Source: Streptomyces sp. CA-278952
Lineage (GTDB): Bacteria > Actinomycetota > Actinomycetes > Streptomycetales > Streptomycetaceae
Direction of reading: 5' to 3'
NCBI RefSeq assembly: GCF_028747205.1
Contig: NZ_CP112880.1
Span: 6,014,001-6,078,000, forward strand
Length of the DNA: 64,000 bases
The translations under genes and the position numbers were made by a program. Positions 9,702-18,082 of the stretch are shown here, piece after piece (position 1 is the stretch's first letter; each line of letters starts with the position of its first letter). Below the pieces are notes generated by a model. The model was given only the letters and a program-made list of their open reading frames with translations, was not told the DNA's origin and made no database searches.

Positions 9702-9930
9702 GGCTCCCCTGCTGGACCATCTTGACCGGTGCCGTCCACGCGCGGGCCAGCGTAGCAACAGGCCCCCGGCGGAGTGGAGTTCGCCGGATTCCCGTTCCGT
9801 ACCGGTTACGTGAAGTCCTGGTGGGGACCCGTCGAGGTCCCGTGCCGCCCGCGCACGTCTCTCCGTACCCCCCTGGGCCCGGGCGAAGCGGAATGCGTCC
9901 GCCGGGCCCCCTCCGCCCTACAATTCGGCG

Positions 9931-10923
9931 GTGAACGTCACCCTCCCCACCGCACAGTCCCTGCGCGCGGCGCTGGCCGGGCTGCTCGACGGACTGCCGC
10001 CCAAGCAGGCCGCGCAGGCCGTCGACCGGCTGATCACGAGCTACCGGGGGGAGACCCCGACGGACGCCCCGATCCTGCGGGACCGCTCGGACGTCGCCGC
10101 GTACGCCGCGTACCGGATGCCCGCCACCTACGAAGCCGTACGGTCCGCCCTCGACGCCCTGGCCGGGGCCGCCCCCGACTGGACGCCCGCCACCCACACC
10201 GACGTCGGGGGCGGCACGGGCGCGGCGAGCTGGGCGGTGGCCGGGGTCTGGGAGGGCCCGGCCACGACCGTCCTGGACTGGGCCGAACCGGCCCTCGCAC
10301 TCGGCCGCGAACTCGCCGAGGCGTCCGGGGTCCCGGGGCTCCGCGACGCGCGCTGGGAGAAGGCGCGGATCGGAGCGGCGCTGGAGCTGGACCCGGTGGA
10401 CCTGGTGACCGTCAGCTATGTGCTCAAGGAGCTGACCGCCGGGGCCAGGACCGAGCTGGTCGACGCGGTGGCGGCGGCCGGGCAGGCGGTGGTGATCGTG
10501 GAGCCGGGCACCCCCGACGGCTACGCCCGGATCATCGAGGCCCGCGACCGGCTGATCGCCGCCGGGATGGGCGTCGCGGCCCCCTGCCCGCACAGCGACG
10601 CCTGCCCGATCACCCCTGGGGCCGACTGGTGCCACTTCTCGGCCCGGGTCAGCCGCTCCTCGCTGCACCGACAGGTCAAGGGCGGCTCGCTGAGCCACGA
10701 GGACGAGAAGTTCAGTTACGTGGTCGCCACCCGCTTCCCCACCGCCCCGGCGCCCGCCCGGGTCACCCGCAGGCCACAGATCCGCAAGGGCCAGGTACTG
10801 CTGGAGCTGTGCACCCGCGACGACGGCCTGGCCCGCTCCACGGTCACCAAGCGCCACGGCGAGCTGTACCGGGCGGCCAGGGACGTAGCCTGGGGCGATC
10901 CCTGGCCGCCCGCTGCTGACTAG
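9931..10923 (+). CDS. Rsm22-family ribosomal small-subunit methyltransferase-like protein
   Basis: This 330-aa protein has an S-adenosylmethionine-binding motif ('HTDVGGGTGAASWAV') near residue 90 and 'VSYVLKELTAG' later in the Rossmann fold. The family's cysteine cluster is Cys219, Cys225 and Cys234 in 'CPHSDACPITPGADWCHF', followed by 'SRSSLHRQVKGG'. Mitochondrial relatives (Rsm22/METTL17) act in small-subunit assembly and carry an iron-sulfur cluster at this Cys set. The bacterial role is probably rRNA- or ribosome-related. Start is GTG 9931. Its TAG stop overlaps the TAG of the convergent dimethylargininase gene in a 4-bp CTAG palindrome. Confidence 0.85.
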   Translation: MNVTLPTAQSLRAALAGLLDGLPPKQAAQAVDRLITSYRGETPTDAPILRDRSDVAAYAAYRMPATYEAVRSALDALAGAAPDWTPATHTDVGGGTGAASWAVAGVWEGPATTVLDWAEPALALGRELAEASGVPGLRDARWEKARIGAALELDPVDLVTVSYVLKELTAGARTELVDAVAAAGQAVVIVEPGTPDGYARIIEARDRLIAAGMGVAAPCPHSDACPITPGADWCHFSARVSRSSLHRQVKGGSLSHEDEKFSYVVATRFPTAPAPARVTRRPQIRKGQVLLELCTRDDGLARSTVTKRHGELYRAARDVAWGDPWPPAAD

Positions 10924-11750
10924 GCCCTGTCGTCAGACTCCCGCAGCTCCTGGGTGCAGCACTTCACGCTGCCGCCGCCCTTGAGCAGCTCGCCCAGGTC
11001 CATCGGGACCGGCTCGAAGCCCCGGTCCCGCAGCGGGTCCAGGAGCCCGGTCGCCCCCTGCGGCAGCAGGACGTGGCGCCCGTCGCTGACCGAGTTGAGG
11101 CCGAACGCCGCCGCGTCCGCCTCCCGGGCGAGCAGCGCGTCCGGGAACAGCCGGCGCAGCACCGCCCGGCTGCCGGACGAGAAGGCGTCCGGGTAGTACA
11201 TGATCTCGTCGGCCGCCGCGTCCAGCACGCACAGCGCGGTGTCCAGGTGGTAATAGCGCGGATCCACCAGATCGAGCCCGATGACCGGCAGTCCGAAGAA
11301 CTCCTGGGCCTCGGCGTGCGAGAGCGGACTGGACCGGAAGCCGCGCCCGGCCAGCAGGTACGAGGCGGTGACGGCGAAGTCCCCCTCGCCCTCGTTGACG
11401 TGCTCCGGCTCATGGACCTCGGTGAAGCCGTGTTCCCGGAACCACTCCCGGTGGGCTCCGGCCTCCTCGTACCGCTCCCGGTACGCGAACAGCGCGCCGA
11501 GCACCCGGCCGCCGATCACCGTGGCGCCGTTGGCGGCGAAGACCATGTCGGGCAGGTCGGGACGGGGGGCGAGCAGCTCGACGGTGTGGCCGAGGGCGCG
11601 GTAGCGGTCGCGCAGGTCCTCCCACTGGGTCCGGGCCAGCGGCAGGTCGACGGGTTTGGACGGGTCCATCCACGGGTTGATGGAGTAGGTGACCCGGAAG
11701 TGCGCCGGGGCGCACATCAGGTAGCGACGAGGGGTGGCGTCACGGTTCAA
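10920..11750 (-). CDS. ddaH: Dimethylarginine dimethylaminohydrolase (dimethylargininase)
   Basis: This 276-aa member of the amidinotransferase/pentein fold hydrolyses methylated arginine to citrulline and methylamines. The usual catalytic set is visible: Glu/Asp in 'EGEGDF' (120-125), His168 in 'YYHLDTALCVLD', and Cys264/265 in 'GGGSVKCCTQEL'. The start is probably TTG 11750, since AGGAG lies 6 nt upstream and 'MNRDATPRRYLMCAP' then fits the family N terminus. No ATG gives a sensible length. The last residues (SDDRA) and stop are encoded by a sequence resembling one arm of the inverted repeat at 14821-14883. Confidence 0.9.
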   Translation of the reverse strand: MNRDATPRRYLMCAPAHFRVTYSINPWMDPSKPVDLPLARTQWEDLRDRYRALGHTVELLAPRPDLPDMVFAANGATVIGGRVLGALFAYRERYEEAGAHREWFREHGFTEVHEPEHVNEGEGDFAVTASYLLAGRGFRSSPLSHAEAQEFFGLPVIGLDLVDPRYYHLDTALCVLDAAADEIMYYPDAFSSGSRAVLRRLFPDALLAREADAAAFGLNSVSDGRHVLLPQGATGLLDPLRDRGFEPVPMDLGELLKGGGSVKCCTQELRESDDRA

Positions 11751-11974
11751 CTCTGGCTCCTCGCGAACGGCGGCCGGGGCCGCGGAACGGTGGGAAGCGC
11801 ACGGTCTGTGCGTGAGCCCATGGTGCGCCGTGCGCGCCGGATTTCGCAGTCGATCGATCGGGTGGTTCACCGGACCGCCCGGGCGCGGCCACCGCCCGGA
11901 TGCCCCGCGCCGCCCGCATGCCCCCGTCGGCCGGACGGCCGCCGCCCGGCCCACGACCCGTAGCCACTACAAGA

Positions 11975-11986
11975 CGATACGTATCG
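11975..11986. promoter_or_regulatory. Palindromic candidate operator for the adjacent TetR gene
   Basis: CGATACGTATCG is a perfect 12-bp palindrome located 26 bp before the start of the TetR gene at 12012 and between it and the divergent ddaH gene. Its position and symmetry suit autoregulation, and short perfect palindromes of this kind are common TetR operators. No binding data are visible. Confidence 0.6.
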
Positions 11987-12011
11987 GCTCGTTCGGCGTT
12001 AGATTGGGGGG

Positions 12012-12641
12012 ATGGCACCCACCAAGGCCCCCGACTCCAGCCGCCGCAGCGACCGTTCCCGCCGCGCGATCCACGACGCCGCCCTCGCCCTCGTCGGAGA
12101 GGTGGGGTACCGGCGCACGACGATCGAGGGTATCGCCGCCCGCGCCGGGGTCGGCAAGCAGACCATCTACCGCTGGTGGCCGTCCAAGGCGGCCGTGCTG
12201 ATGGAAGCCTTCCTCGACCTGGCGGGCCGGGCCGCGGAGGAGGCCGGACCGCAGTCCGGCGACGCCGCGCAGGGCATCCCCGACACCGGCGATCTGACCG
12301 CCGACCTCAAGCTCGTCCTGCGGGCCACCGTCGACGAGCTGAACGACCCGGCACTGGCGGTCCCCACCCGCGCGCTGACCGCCGAGGGCATCGTCGACGC
12401 GAAAGTGGGCGCCGAATTCGTCACCAAGCTGCTCGAACCGCAGCTCGAGCTGTATGTCACACGCCTGCGGGCCGCCCAGGAGGCCGGGGACCTGCGCGCC
12501 GACGCCGACCCCCGGATCGCCCTGGAACTGCTCGTCGGCCCGCTGATGCACCGCTGGCTGCTGCGGACCCTGCCGCTCACCCACACCTACGCCGACGCGA
12601 TCGTCGACTACACCCTCGGCGGGCTCACCCCGCGACCCTGA
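12012..12641 (+). CDS. TetR/AcrR-family transcriptional regulator
   Basis: This 209-aa repressor has an N-terminal helix-turn-helix: 'YRRTTIEGIAARAGVGKQTI' followed by 'YRWWPSKAAVLMEAF' at about residues 34-70. The C-terminal ligand domain is of the TetR_C_16 kind ('LLVGPLMHRWLLRTLPLT'). The start is ATG 12012 in a GGGGGG-rich leader. It lies divergent to ddaH with a palindrome between them, so it likely represses itself and perhaps ddaH. The ligand is unknown. Confidence 0.9.
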   Translation: MAPTKAPDSSRRSDRSRRAIHDAALALVGEVGYRRTTIEGIAARAGVGKQTIYRWWPSKAAVLMEAFLDLAGRAAEEAGPQSGDAAQGIPDTGDLTADLKLVLRATVDELNDPALAVPTRALTAEGIVDAKVGAEFVTKLLEPQLELYVTRLRAAQEAGDLRADADPRIALELLVGPLMHRWLLRTLPLTHTYADAIVDYTLGGLTPRP

Positions 12642-12837
12642 TCCCGAGGGCCCGGCGGGGGCCCCAAGATCCACCGGCAAGGGGGGAGACGTCCGGTATG
12701 GGGTGACATCGGGCGTGATGGTGCTCACTCGGTGCGGTGGTACCCGGCCCCGCTGGTGAACTCTGGCCACCCGAACCGCAGGATGGTGCGACGATGGAGA
12801 GGCAACGCTGAGGTGAACTGCTGAGGTGAGGGGATAG

Positions 12838-13584
12838 ATGGGCGCCGATTCCGGCCGTTTCCGCGGCACAGAGAGCAGGATCTCCCAGTGGCTGCGGCGA
12901 CGTCCCAAAGCACCGGGGGCCGAGGCAGACGAGTCGGCCAGGGTCGCGCTGCTCCTGGCGGTCGCCGACGCGGGCATGCCCATCGCCCCCGCCGCCCACC
13001 CCCTCGGATACCGATGTTCGTGCGAACGCATCGGCTGCCCCACCCCTGCCCGGCATCCCATCTCCTTCGCCTGGCAGACGCAGTCGACCACCGACCGCGC
13101 CCAGATCGAGCGCTGGGCCGGCAGCCAGCCGCTGGCCAACTTCATCACCGCGACGGGCATGGTCCACGACGTGCTGGACGTGCCGCTCACCGCGGGCCGC
13201 AGCGCCCTGGAGCGCCTTCTCGACGCCGGCATCGACGTCGGCCCGGTCGCCCAGTCCGGCGAGGACCGGATGCTCTTCTTCACCGCCACCCGCGGCACCC
13301 CCGAGGACGAGGACGAGTGGTGGCCCTGCGAGCTGGACTGCCACCCCGAGACCATGGACGCCCACCCGGGCCTGCGCTGGCACTGCCGGGGCAGCTACGT
13401 CCTGCTGCCGCCCGCCCGGCTCCCCGGTGAGCTGGACGTCCGCTGGGTGCGGGGCCCCGAGCACGAGCTGCCCGATCCGCTGACCCTGCTGGAGACGCTC
13501 ACCGACGCCTGCGCGCGGTACGCGGGCAGTGCCGAGCAGAGCGAGCTGGACCACGACTCGATCGCCTGGCCCTTGAGCCGCTGA
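12838..13584 (+). CDS. Bifunctional DNA primase/polymerase (Prim-Pol) domain protein
   Basis: This 248-aa protein starts at ATG 12838 behind GAGGGG. It resembles the N-terminal Prim-Pol domain seen in actinobacterial proteins: 'ALLLAVADAGMPIAPAAHPL', a 'CSCERIGCPTPARHP' cysteine cluster, then 'TTDRAQIERWAGSQPLANF' and 'FFTATRG'. No helicase domain is attached, and the catalytic acidic cluster is not obvious, so it may be a stand-alone or degenerate member. It is chromosomally encoded and not next to phage or plasmid genes. Confidence 0.75.
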   Translation: MGADSGRFRGTESRISQWLRRRPKAPGAEADESARVALLLAVADAGMPIAPAAHPLGYRCSCERIGCPTPARHPISFAWQTQSTTDRAQIERWAGSQPLANFITATGMVHDVLDVPLTAGRSALERLLDAGIDVGPVAQSGEDRMLFFTATRGTPEDEDEWWPCELDCHPETMDAHPGLRWHCRGSYVLLPPARLPGELDVRWVRGPEHELPDPLTLLETLTDACARYAGSAEQSELDHDSIAWPLSR

Positions 13585-13613
13585 GCCGTCGGCCCACCGG
13601 TCCGGTGTGCGAC

Positions 13614-13635
13614 CGCCCGGCCGCAGGGCCGGGCG
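13614..13635. terminator. Hairpin between convergent genes
   Basis: Nine-bp GC-rich arms at 13614-13622 and 13627-13635 with a GCAG loop lie between the convergent Prim-Pol and lipoprotein genes. This could stop transcription from both sides. Confidence 0.5.
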
Positions 13636-13689
13636 CCGTCGGATGCCGTGGGGCCGCCCGGCGGCGCGGCGGCCCGAGCCGCTGCCCTG

Positions 13690-14712
13690 CTACTCGCCCT
13701 TCGCCGCGACCAGACCCGGCAGCCGGTTCAGCATCCGCACCTTGCCGCCGGAGCCGGAGCCGGACTCGGAGCCGGCCGCCCCCTCGCGCGGCGGGACGTG
13801 CACCAGCTGGCTGGAGACCCGCTCCTTCGTGAGACTGCTGTTCACCTCGCCGGTGAGCAGCGCCTTCACATCCGCGTTGACCTCGGGTCGCAGCCCCTTC
13901 GCCGCGGTCTGCCGCTCGAAGTGCTTGCTGCTGAAGAAGACCAGCGCCCCGCCGTCCTCGGTGCGCAGCCCGAGCGGCGCGAACGCCGCACGCGTCAGCG
14001 GCTGGTCGACGTACTGGTACGAGAACCCCGCCCGCCGTGTGGTGCGGCGCGTCTCGCGCCAGCCCGAGGTCGCCGTGGACGGCGTGAACACATCCGGGGT
14101 GCCGCTCTGCAGATAGCCGGTGTACGAGGCGCTCAGCTCCGCGGGCGCCACGGCCAGGCCGTCGTCATCGGGCTTCACCGGGGTGGCGAACCCGTCCTCG
14201 TCCAGGGTGAACTCCGGTACCTGGGACGACGGGACCACCGCGAGGTACGACGCCTTCCACAGCGCGTCGGGGCCCGACCGCACGAACACCACCAGCCAGC
14301 GGGTGTCCAGCTTCCCGCCGTCCTGGTCCCGGTTGGAGTCGGTGTCCGCGAGGAACCAGCGCGGCCAGCCCGCCTTCTTGGGGACGACGTACATCGCGTC
14401 GTCCAGCACCAGCGGCTTGTGCGCCTTGTTGCCCTCGGGGTTGTACGTCTGCCGCGCCTTCAGCCCGGCCTGGTTGATCGCACCGAGCGAACCCGTCACC
14501 CGGTCCGCGTCCAGCGCCGGATCGAACGCCTTGTCCGCCGCGTTGTAGGCGTCGGTGAAGTCCTTGAGCGCCTGCGCGGCCTCCGGCTTCTTCGCCCCGG
14601 GCAGCACTTCCAGCTCCCCGTGCACCGTCACACAGCCGCTCGCCGTCACGCACAGCACCGTCGCCGTCGCGAGCCCCGCCGTCAGCCGGCCCAGCCCAGG
14701 GTGTCTCGTCAT
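13690..14712 (-). CDS. Putative lipoprotein of unknown function
   Basis: This 340-aa protein has a signal peptide and a clear lipobox: 'LCVTASGC' with the Cys near residue 27. The mature part has no recognised domain. It includes 'LKDFTDAYNAADKAFDPALD' and 'DTRWLVVFVRSG', which suggests a folded extracytoplasmic domain. The C terminus has a Gly/Ser run ('GSESGSGSGGKV'). The start ATG 14712 places the positively charged 'MTRHPGLGRL' ahead of the hydrophobic core; the ribosome-binding site is weak. Many Streptomyces carry proteins of this kind of unknown role. Confidence 0.75.
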   Translation of the reverse strand: MTRHPGLGRLTAGLATATVLCVTASGCVTVHGELEVLPGAKKPEAAQALKDFTDAYNAADKAFDPALDADRVTGSLGAINQAGLKARQTYNPEGNKAHKPLVLDDAMYVVPKKAGWPRWFLADTDSNRDQDGGKLDTRWLVVFVRSGPDALWKASYLAVVPSSQVPEFTLDEDGFATPVKPDDDGLAVAPAELSASYTGYLQSGTPDVFTPSTATSGWRETRRTTRRAGFSYQYVDQPLTRAAFAPLGLRTEDGGALVFFSSKHFERQTAAKGLRPEVNADVKALLTGEVNSSLTKERVSSQLVHVPPREGAAGSESGSGSGGKVRMLNRLPGLVAAKGE

Positions 14713-14820
14713 CCGTTGCTTCTGCGCCTTCTGATCCGTCGCCCGCACTGACCGTCGAAACCCTACCGGGGCGGCGGACGGCGTGCGGCCGGGGACCGGA
14801 TACAGCGCCCACACCGTGGC

Positions 14821-14883
14821 CCAGGGCCTGTCGTCAAACTGCCGTCTGCCGGGCGACGACGGCAGTTTGACGACAGGCCCTGG
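14821..14883. repeat. Perfect 26-bp inverted repeat, 11-nt loop (possible MITE or terminator)
   Basis: Arms at 14821-14846 and 14858-14883 are perfectly complementary. The element lies between the upstream end of the lipoprotein gene and the end of hmuV. It could act as a terminator for the haem operon, which ends at 14898. The unusually long perfect arms also fit a small non-autonomous mobile repeat. A partly matching half (CCTGTCGTCA plus a few bases) occurs at 10925 in the end of ddaH. No target-site duplication is evident. Confidence 0.75.
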
Positions 14884-14897
14884 CGGCACAGGCCGCG

Positions 14898-15737
14898 TCA
14901 GACCCCGCGCACCGGCACGATCAGCGGCCTGCCCGTACGGGGGTGGGGGAAGACCTCCACCGGCTGCCGGTAGACCTCACCGAGCAGCTCACCGCTGAAC
15001 ACCTCGTCCGGCGGGCCCAGTTCCGCGATCCGCCCCTCGTGCAGGACGGCGGCCCGGTCCGCGTACGCCGCGGCGAGGCCGAGGTCGTGCAGCACGACCA
15101 CCACCGCGTCCCCGGCGGCGGCCCTCTCCCGGCAGATCCGCAGCACCAGCTCCTGGTGGCGCAGGTCCAGGGCGGCGGTCGGCTCGTCGAGCAGCATCAG
15201 CGGGGCCCGCTGCGCCAGCACCCGGGCCAGCGCCACCCGGGCCTTCTCGCCGCCCGACAGCGCCGAGAACGGGCGGCCCGCGAACCGGGTCACCTCGGTG
15301 GCCGCCATCGCCGCGGCCACCGCCGCGTCGTCCTCGTCCTCCCGATCCGTACCGGCCCAGGGCGCCCGCCCCATCCGTACGACGTCCTCCACCGGGAACG
15401 GGAAGGACAGCGCGGCGGACTGCGGCAGCACCGAGCGGCGCAGCGCCAGTTCGGGCGCGGACCACGCGGTGGCCGGACGCCCGTCGATCCGCACCTCGCC
15501 GCTGCCGGCGGGCAGATCGGCGGCCAGCGCCGCCAGCAGCGTCGACTTGCCCGCGCCGTTCGGCCCGACCAGGGCGACCACCTCGCCCGCGTGCGCGGTC
15601 AGACCGACGGAGTCCAGCACCTGCCGCTGCCCGAGGCGGACCGTAAGACCGACCGCCTCGACGGCGGGGGAGCCGGGGGCCACGGGCGAGGGCAGCTCCC
15701 GGGGGCGTACCGCGAACAGGTCTCTCAGCGTCCTCAT
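14898..15737 (-). CDS. hmuV: Haem ABC transporter ATP-binding protein
   Basis: This 279-aa ABC ATPase energises haem import. It has Walker A 'GPNGAGKST' at 58-66, Q-loop region 'SVLPQSA', signature 'LSGGEKARVALARVL', and Walker B 'LMLLDEPTAALDL' followed by the switch His in 'LHDLGLAAAYAD'. The start ATG 15737 overlaps the stop of the permease gene in an ATGA, showing translational coupling. An in-frame TTG six bases upstream is less likely. Third gene of the hmuT-hmuU-hmuV operon, divergent from the HtaA genes. Confidence 0.93.
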   Translation of the reverse strand: MRTLRDLFAVRPRELPSPVAPGSPAVEAVGLTVRLGQRQVLDSVGLTAHAGEVVALVGPNGAGKSTLLAALAADLPAGSGEVRIDGRPATAWSAPELALRRSVLPQSAALSFPFPVEDVVRMGRAPWAGTDREDEDDAAVAAAMAATEVTRFAGRPFSALSGGEKARVALARVLAQRAPLMLLDEPTAALDLRHQELVLRICRERAAAGDAVVVVLHDLGLAAAYADRAAVLHEGRIAELGPPDEVFSGELLGEVYRQPVEVFPHPRTGRPLIVPVRGV

Positions 15738-16846
15738 GCCCAACCACCCTGCTTACGACGGGTCCTGCGCAGCAGCCAGAAGAAGAACGGGCTGCCGAAG
15801 AGTGCGGTCAGCACCCCGAGCGGCAGCTCGGCGGGGGCCGCCACCGTACGGGCCGCGAGGTCGCCCGCCACCAGGACCAGGGCGCCGCCGAGCGCGCTGC
15901 CCGGGACGAGGAAGCGGTGGCCGGGGCCGTTGGCCATCCGCAGCAGATGCGGGACGAGCAGCCCGACGAAGGAGATGATCCCGGCGACGGCGACCGCGGC
16001 GGCCGTCAGCAGCGCCACCACCAGCACCAGGACGATCCGCAACCGCTCCACGTCCACGCCCAGATGCCGGGCGGGCCGCTCGCCGAGGGCCAGCAGGTCC
16101 AGCTTGCGGGAGTGGAAGGGGGCGATGAGGAGCCCGGCCAGCGCGCACGGCAGCACGGCGAGCACCTTGGGCCAGGTGGCCTGGGAGAGCGAACCGAGCT
16201 GCCAGAAGGTGATCTGGGTGATCTGTGCGTTGTCCGCGAAGAAGATGAACAGGCCGATCAGCGCGCCCGCGAACGCGTTGACGGCGATACCGGTGAGGAT
16301 CAGCGTCACCACTTCGGTCCGGCCGCCGGACCGCGAGAGCGTGTAGACGAGCGCCACCGTGACCAGACCGGCGATGAACGCGCAGACGGTGATGGTCCAG
16401 TTGCCGAAGAAGCTCAGGCCGAGCGCGATCGAGGCGACGGCGCCCACGGCCGCGCCCGCCGAGATGCCGATCACGCCGGGCTCGGCGAGCGGGTTGCCGA
16501 ACACGCCCTGCATCAGCGCGCCCGCGCAGCCGAGGGACGCGCCGACGAGCAGGGCGAGGACGACCCGGGGGAGCCGCACGTTCCACAGGACGCTCTCGCC
16601 GACCCGGTCCAACTCCTGGCCCCCGAGACCGATCCGGTGCTGCACGGAGGACAGGACGTCGCCGAGCGGGATGGAGTACGCGCCGATCGCCGCGGACAGC
16701 AGACAGCCGGCGAGCAGGGCGAGGGAGAGCACGGCGGTGAGCAGATACGCCCTGCTCCGGGGGGACTTGGGGGCGGCGCCGCCGTCCGCTCCCTCCCCCG
16801 GGGCCTGCGGACCGGCCCCGGTGCGTTCCTCGTACGCGGTGGTCAC
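15734..16846 (-). CDS. hmuU: Haem/iron ABC transporter permease (FecCD family)
   Basis: This 370-aa integral membrane protein has about ten hydrophobic helices and FecCD hallmarks: 'LPRVVLALLVGASLGCAGALMQ' near the first third, 'GNPLAEPGVIGISAGAAVGA', and 'GLLVPHLLRMANGPGHRFL' near the end (the coupling-helix region). The start is GTG 16846, which overlaps the stop of hmuT (GTGA). It forms the membrane channel for haem with HmuT and HmuV. The order and the adjacent HtaA proteins support haem rather than siderophore as substrate. Confidence 0.92.
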   Translation of the reverse strand: MTTAYEERTGAGPQAPGEGADGGAAPKSPRSRAYLLTAVLSLALLAGCLLSAAIGAYSIPLGDVLSSVQHRIGLGGQELDRVGESVLWNVRLPRVVLALLVGASLGCAGALMQGVFGNPLAEPGVIGISAGAAVGAVASIALGLSFFGNWTITVCAFIAGLVTVALVYTLSRSGGRTEVVTLILTGIAVNAFAGALIGLFIFFADNAQITQITFWQLGSLSQATWPKVLAVLPCALAGLLIAPFHSRKLDLLALGERPARHLGVDVERLRIVLVLVVALLTAAAVAVAGIISFVGLLVPHLLRMANGPGHRFLVPGSALGGALVLVAGDLAARTVAAPAELPLGVLTALFGSPFFFWLLRRTRRKQGGWA

Positions 16847-17949
16847 CGGCCCGTGCCGCCCTTCGCGTACAGCTGCTCGACGATCGCGGCGAGCACCCGG
16901 TCGGTGCGCGGCCCGTAGTTGAGCAGCACCCCGTCGTCGACGGTGACGATCCGGCGGTCCATCCCGGCCGGGGTCTCCGCGATGCCGGGGATCTTCACCA
17001 GACCGTCCATGCCGCCGACCGACTCGAACCCCTTGGTCATCAGGAGGATCGCGTCCGGCGCGGCCTTGGCGAGCGCCTCGCTGGTGATGGGGGTGAAGTC
17101 CTTGTCCAGGCCCGACTCCTGGCCGGCGTCGACCGCGCCTGCCGCCTCCAGCAGCGAACCGGCCCCGGACTCCGCGCCGCCCAGCAGATAGACGGAGGCC
17201 GAGCCGCGCAGGTAGAGGAAGGCGACCCGGGGCTTCTTGCCGTCCGTGGGGTCCGGGATGGACTTCTGGACGGCGGCGATCCGGGATCGGGTCCGCTCCT
17301 TGAGCTCCGTTCCGGCGGACGGTACGCCGAGGGCCTCGGCGACGGTATCGATGCGGCGGCCGACGTCGGCGAGCTCCTTGGCGGGCTCGACGACGAGGAG
17401 CGGGATGCCGGCGTCGCGGATCTGGTCGATCGCCTCGGCCGGTCCGGTGGTGGTGTCGGCCAGGACGATCGTTGGCTTCAGCGAGAGCACGCTCTCCGCC
17501 GACACGTCGTGGGCGCGGGTCACCACCGGGAGCTTCTCGGCCTGTTCGAAGGTGGCGGTGATGTCCCGGGCGACCACCTGCTTCCCGAAACCGAGGGTGA
17601 AGACGATCTCGCTCAGCGACCCGGTCAGCGGCACGATCCGGTCGGTGGAGCCGATCGTGACCTTCGTGCCGTCCGCCGAGCCGACCGTCACCGGAAGCTT
17701 CGGCGCGGGCGGGGCGGCGAGCGGCTCGACCCGGTCGGCGTCGGCGGTGCTCCCGGCTGACTTCGACGCGGAGTCGTCGCCTCCGCCTACGTCTCCGCCG
17801 CAGCCGGTCAGGACCAGGGCGAGGGTGACAGCGGCGGTGAGGGCGGCGGCCGCCCTGCCCCGGGCCGGGCGACGGGGAAAGTCCCGTCCGGCGTCCGGGC
17901 CCTCGGAGCCCCGGGGGCTCCTCGTGGCGAAGGCCTGCGAGATGTGCAC
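16843..17949 (-). CDS. hmuT: Haem-binding lipoprotein of the ABC transporter
   Basis: This 368-aa periplasmic-binding-type lipoprotein has an N-terminal hydrophobic stretch ending in the lipobox 'LALVLTGCGG' (Cys near residue 50). It is a class III (TroA-like) binding protein: 'SLSEIVFTLGFGKQVVARD', 'ESVLSLKPTIVLADTT' and 'RVAFLYLRG'. It would pass haem from the HtaA surface proteins to HmuUV. The long Arg-rich N-region is unusual but common in Streptomyces lipoproteins. Its promoter region shares an iron box (18041-18059) with the divergent HtaA gene, so expression under iron limitation through a DmdR/DtxR repressor is likely. Confidence 0.9.
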   Translation of the reverse strand: MHISQAFATRSPRGSEGPDAGRDFPRRPARGRAAAALTAAVTLALVLTGCGGDVGGGDDSASKSAGSTADADRVEPLAAPPAPKLPVTVGSADGTKVTIGSTDRIVPLTGSLSEIVFTLGFGKQVVARDITATFEQAEKLPVVTRAHDVSAESVLSLKPTIVLADTTTGPAEAIDQIRDAGIPLLVVEPAKELADVGRRIDTVAEALGVPSAGTELKERTRSRIAAVQKSIPDPTDGKKPRVAFLYLRGSASVYLLGGAESGAGSLLEAAGAVDAGQESGLDKDFTPITSEALAKAAPDAILLMTKGFESVGGMDGLVKIPGIAETPAGMDRRIVTVDDGVLLNYGPRTDRVLAAIVEQLYAKGGTGR

Positions 17950-18040
17950 GGGGCACCGTCCTGTCGTTCTGCGGCGTGCGGTCGGGCGTTCGCCGGTAAC
18001 GGCGTGACCGGAGGGGGTTCCGGCCCCGGCTGGGCATAGC

Positions 18041-18059
18041 TTAGGTTAGCCTTACCTGA
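18041..18059. promoter_or_regulatory. DmdR/DtxR-type iron box
   Basis: TTAGGTTAGCCTTACCTGA closely matches the 19-bp inverted-repeat iron box recognised by DtxR/DmdR1 in actinobacteria (consensus half-site TTAGGTTAG). It lies between hmuT (minus) and the first HtaA gene (plus), and could repress both when iron is plentiful. Confidence 0.85.
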
Positions 18060-18082
18060 GTATCCAGTCCTCGGAGGGCCCC

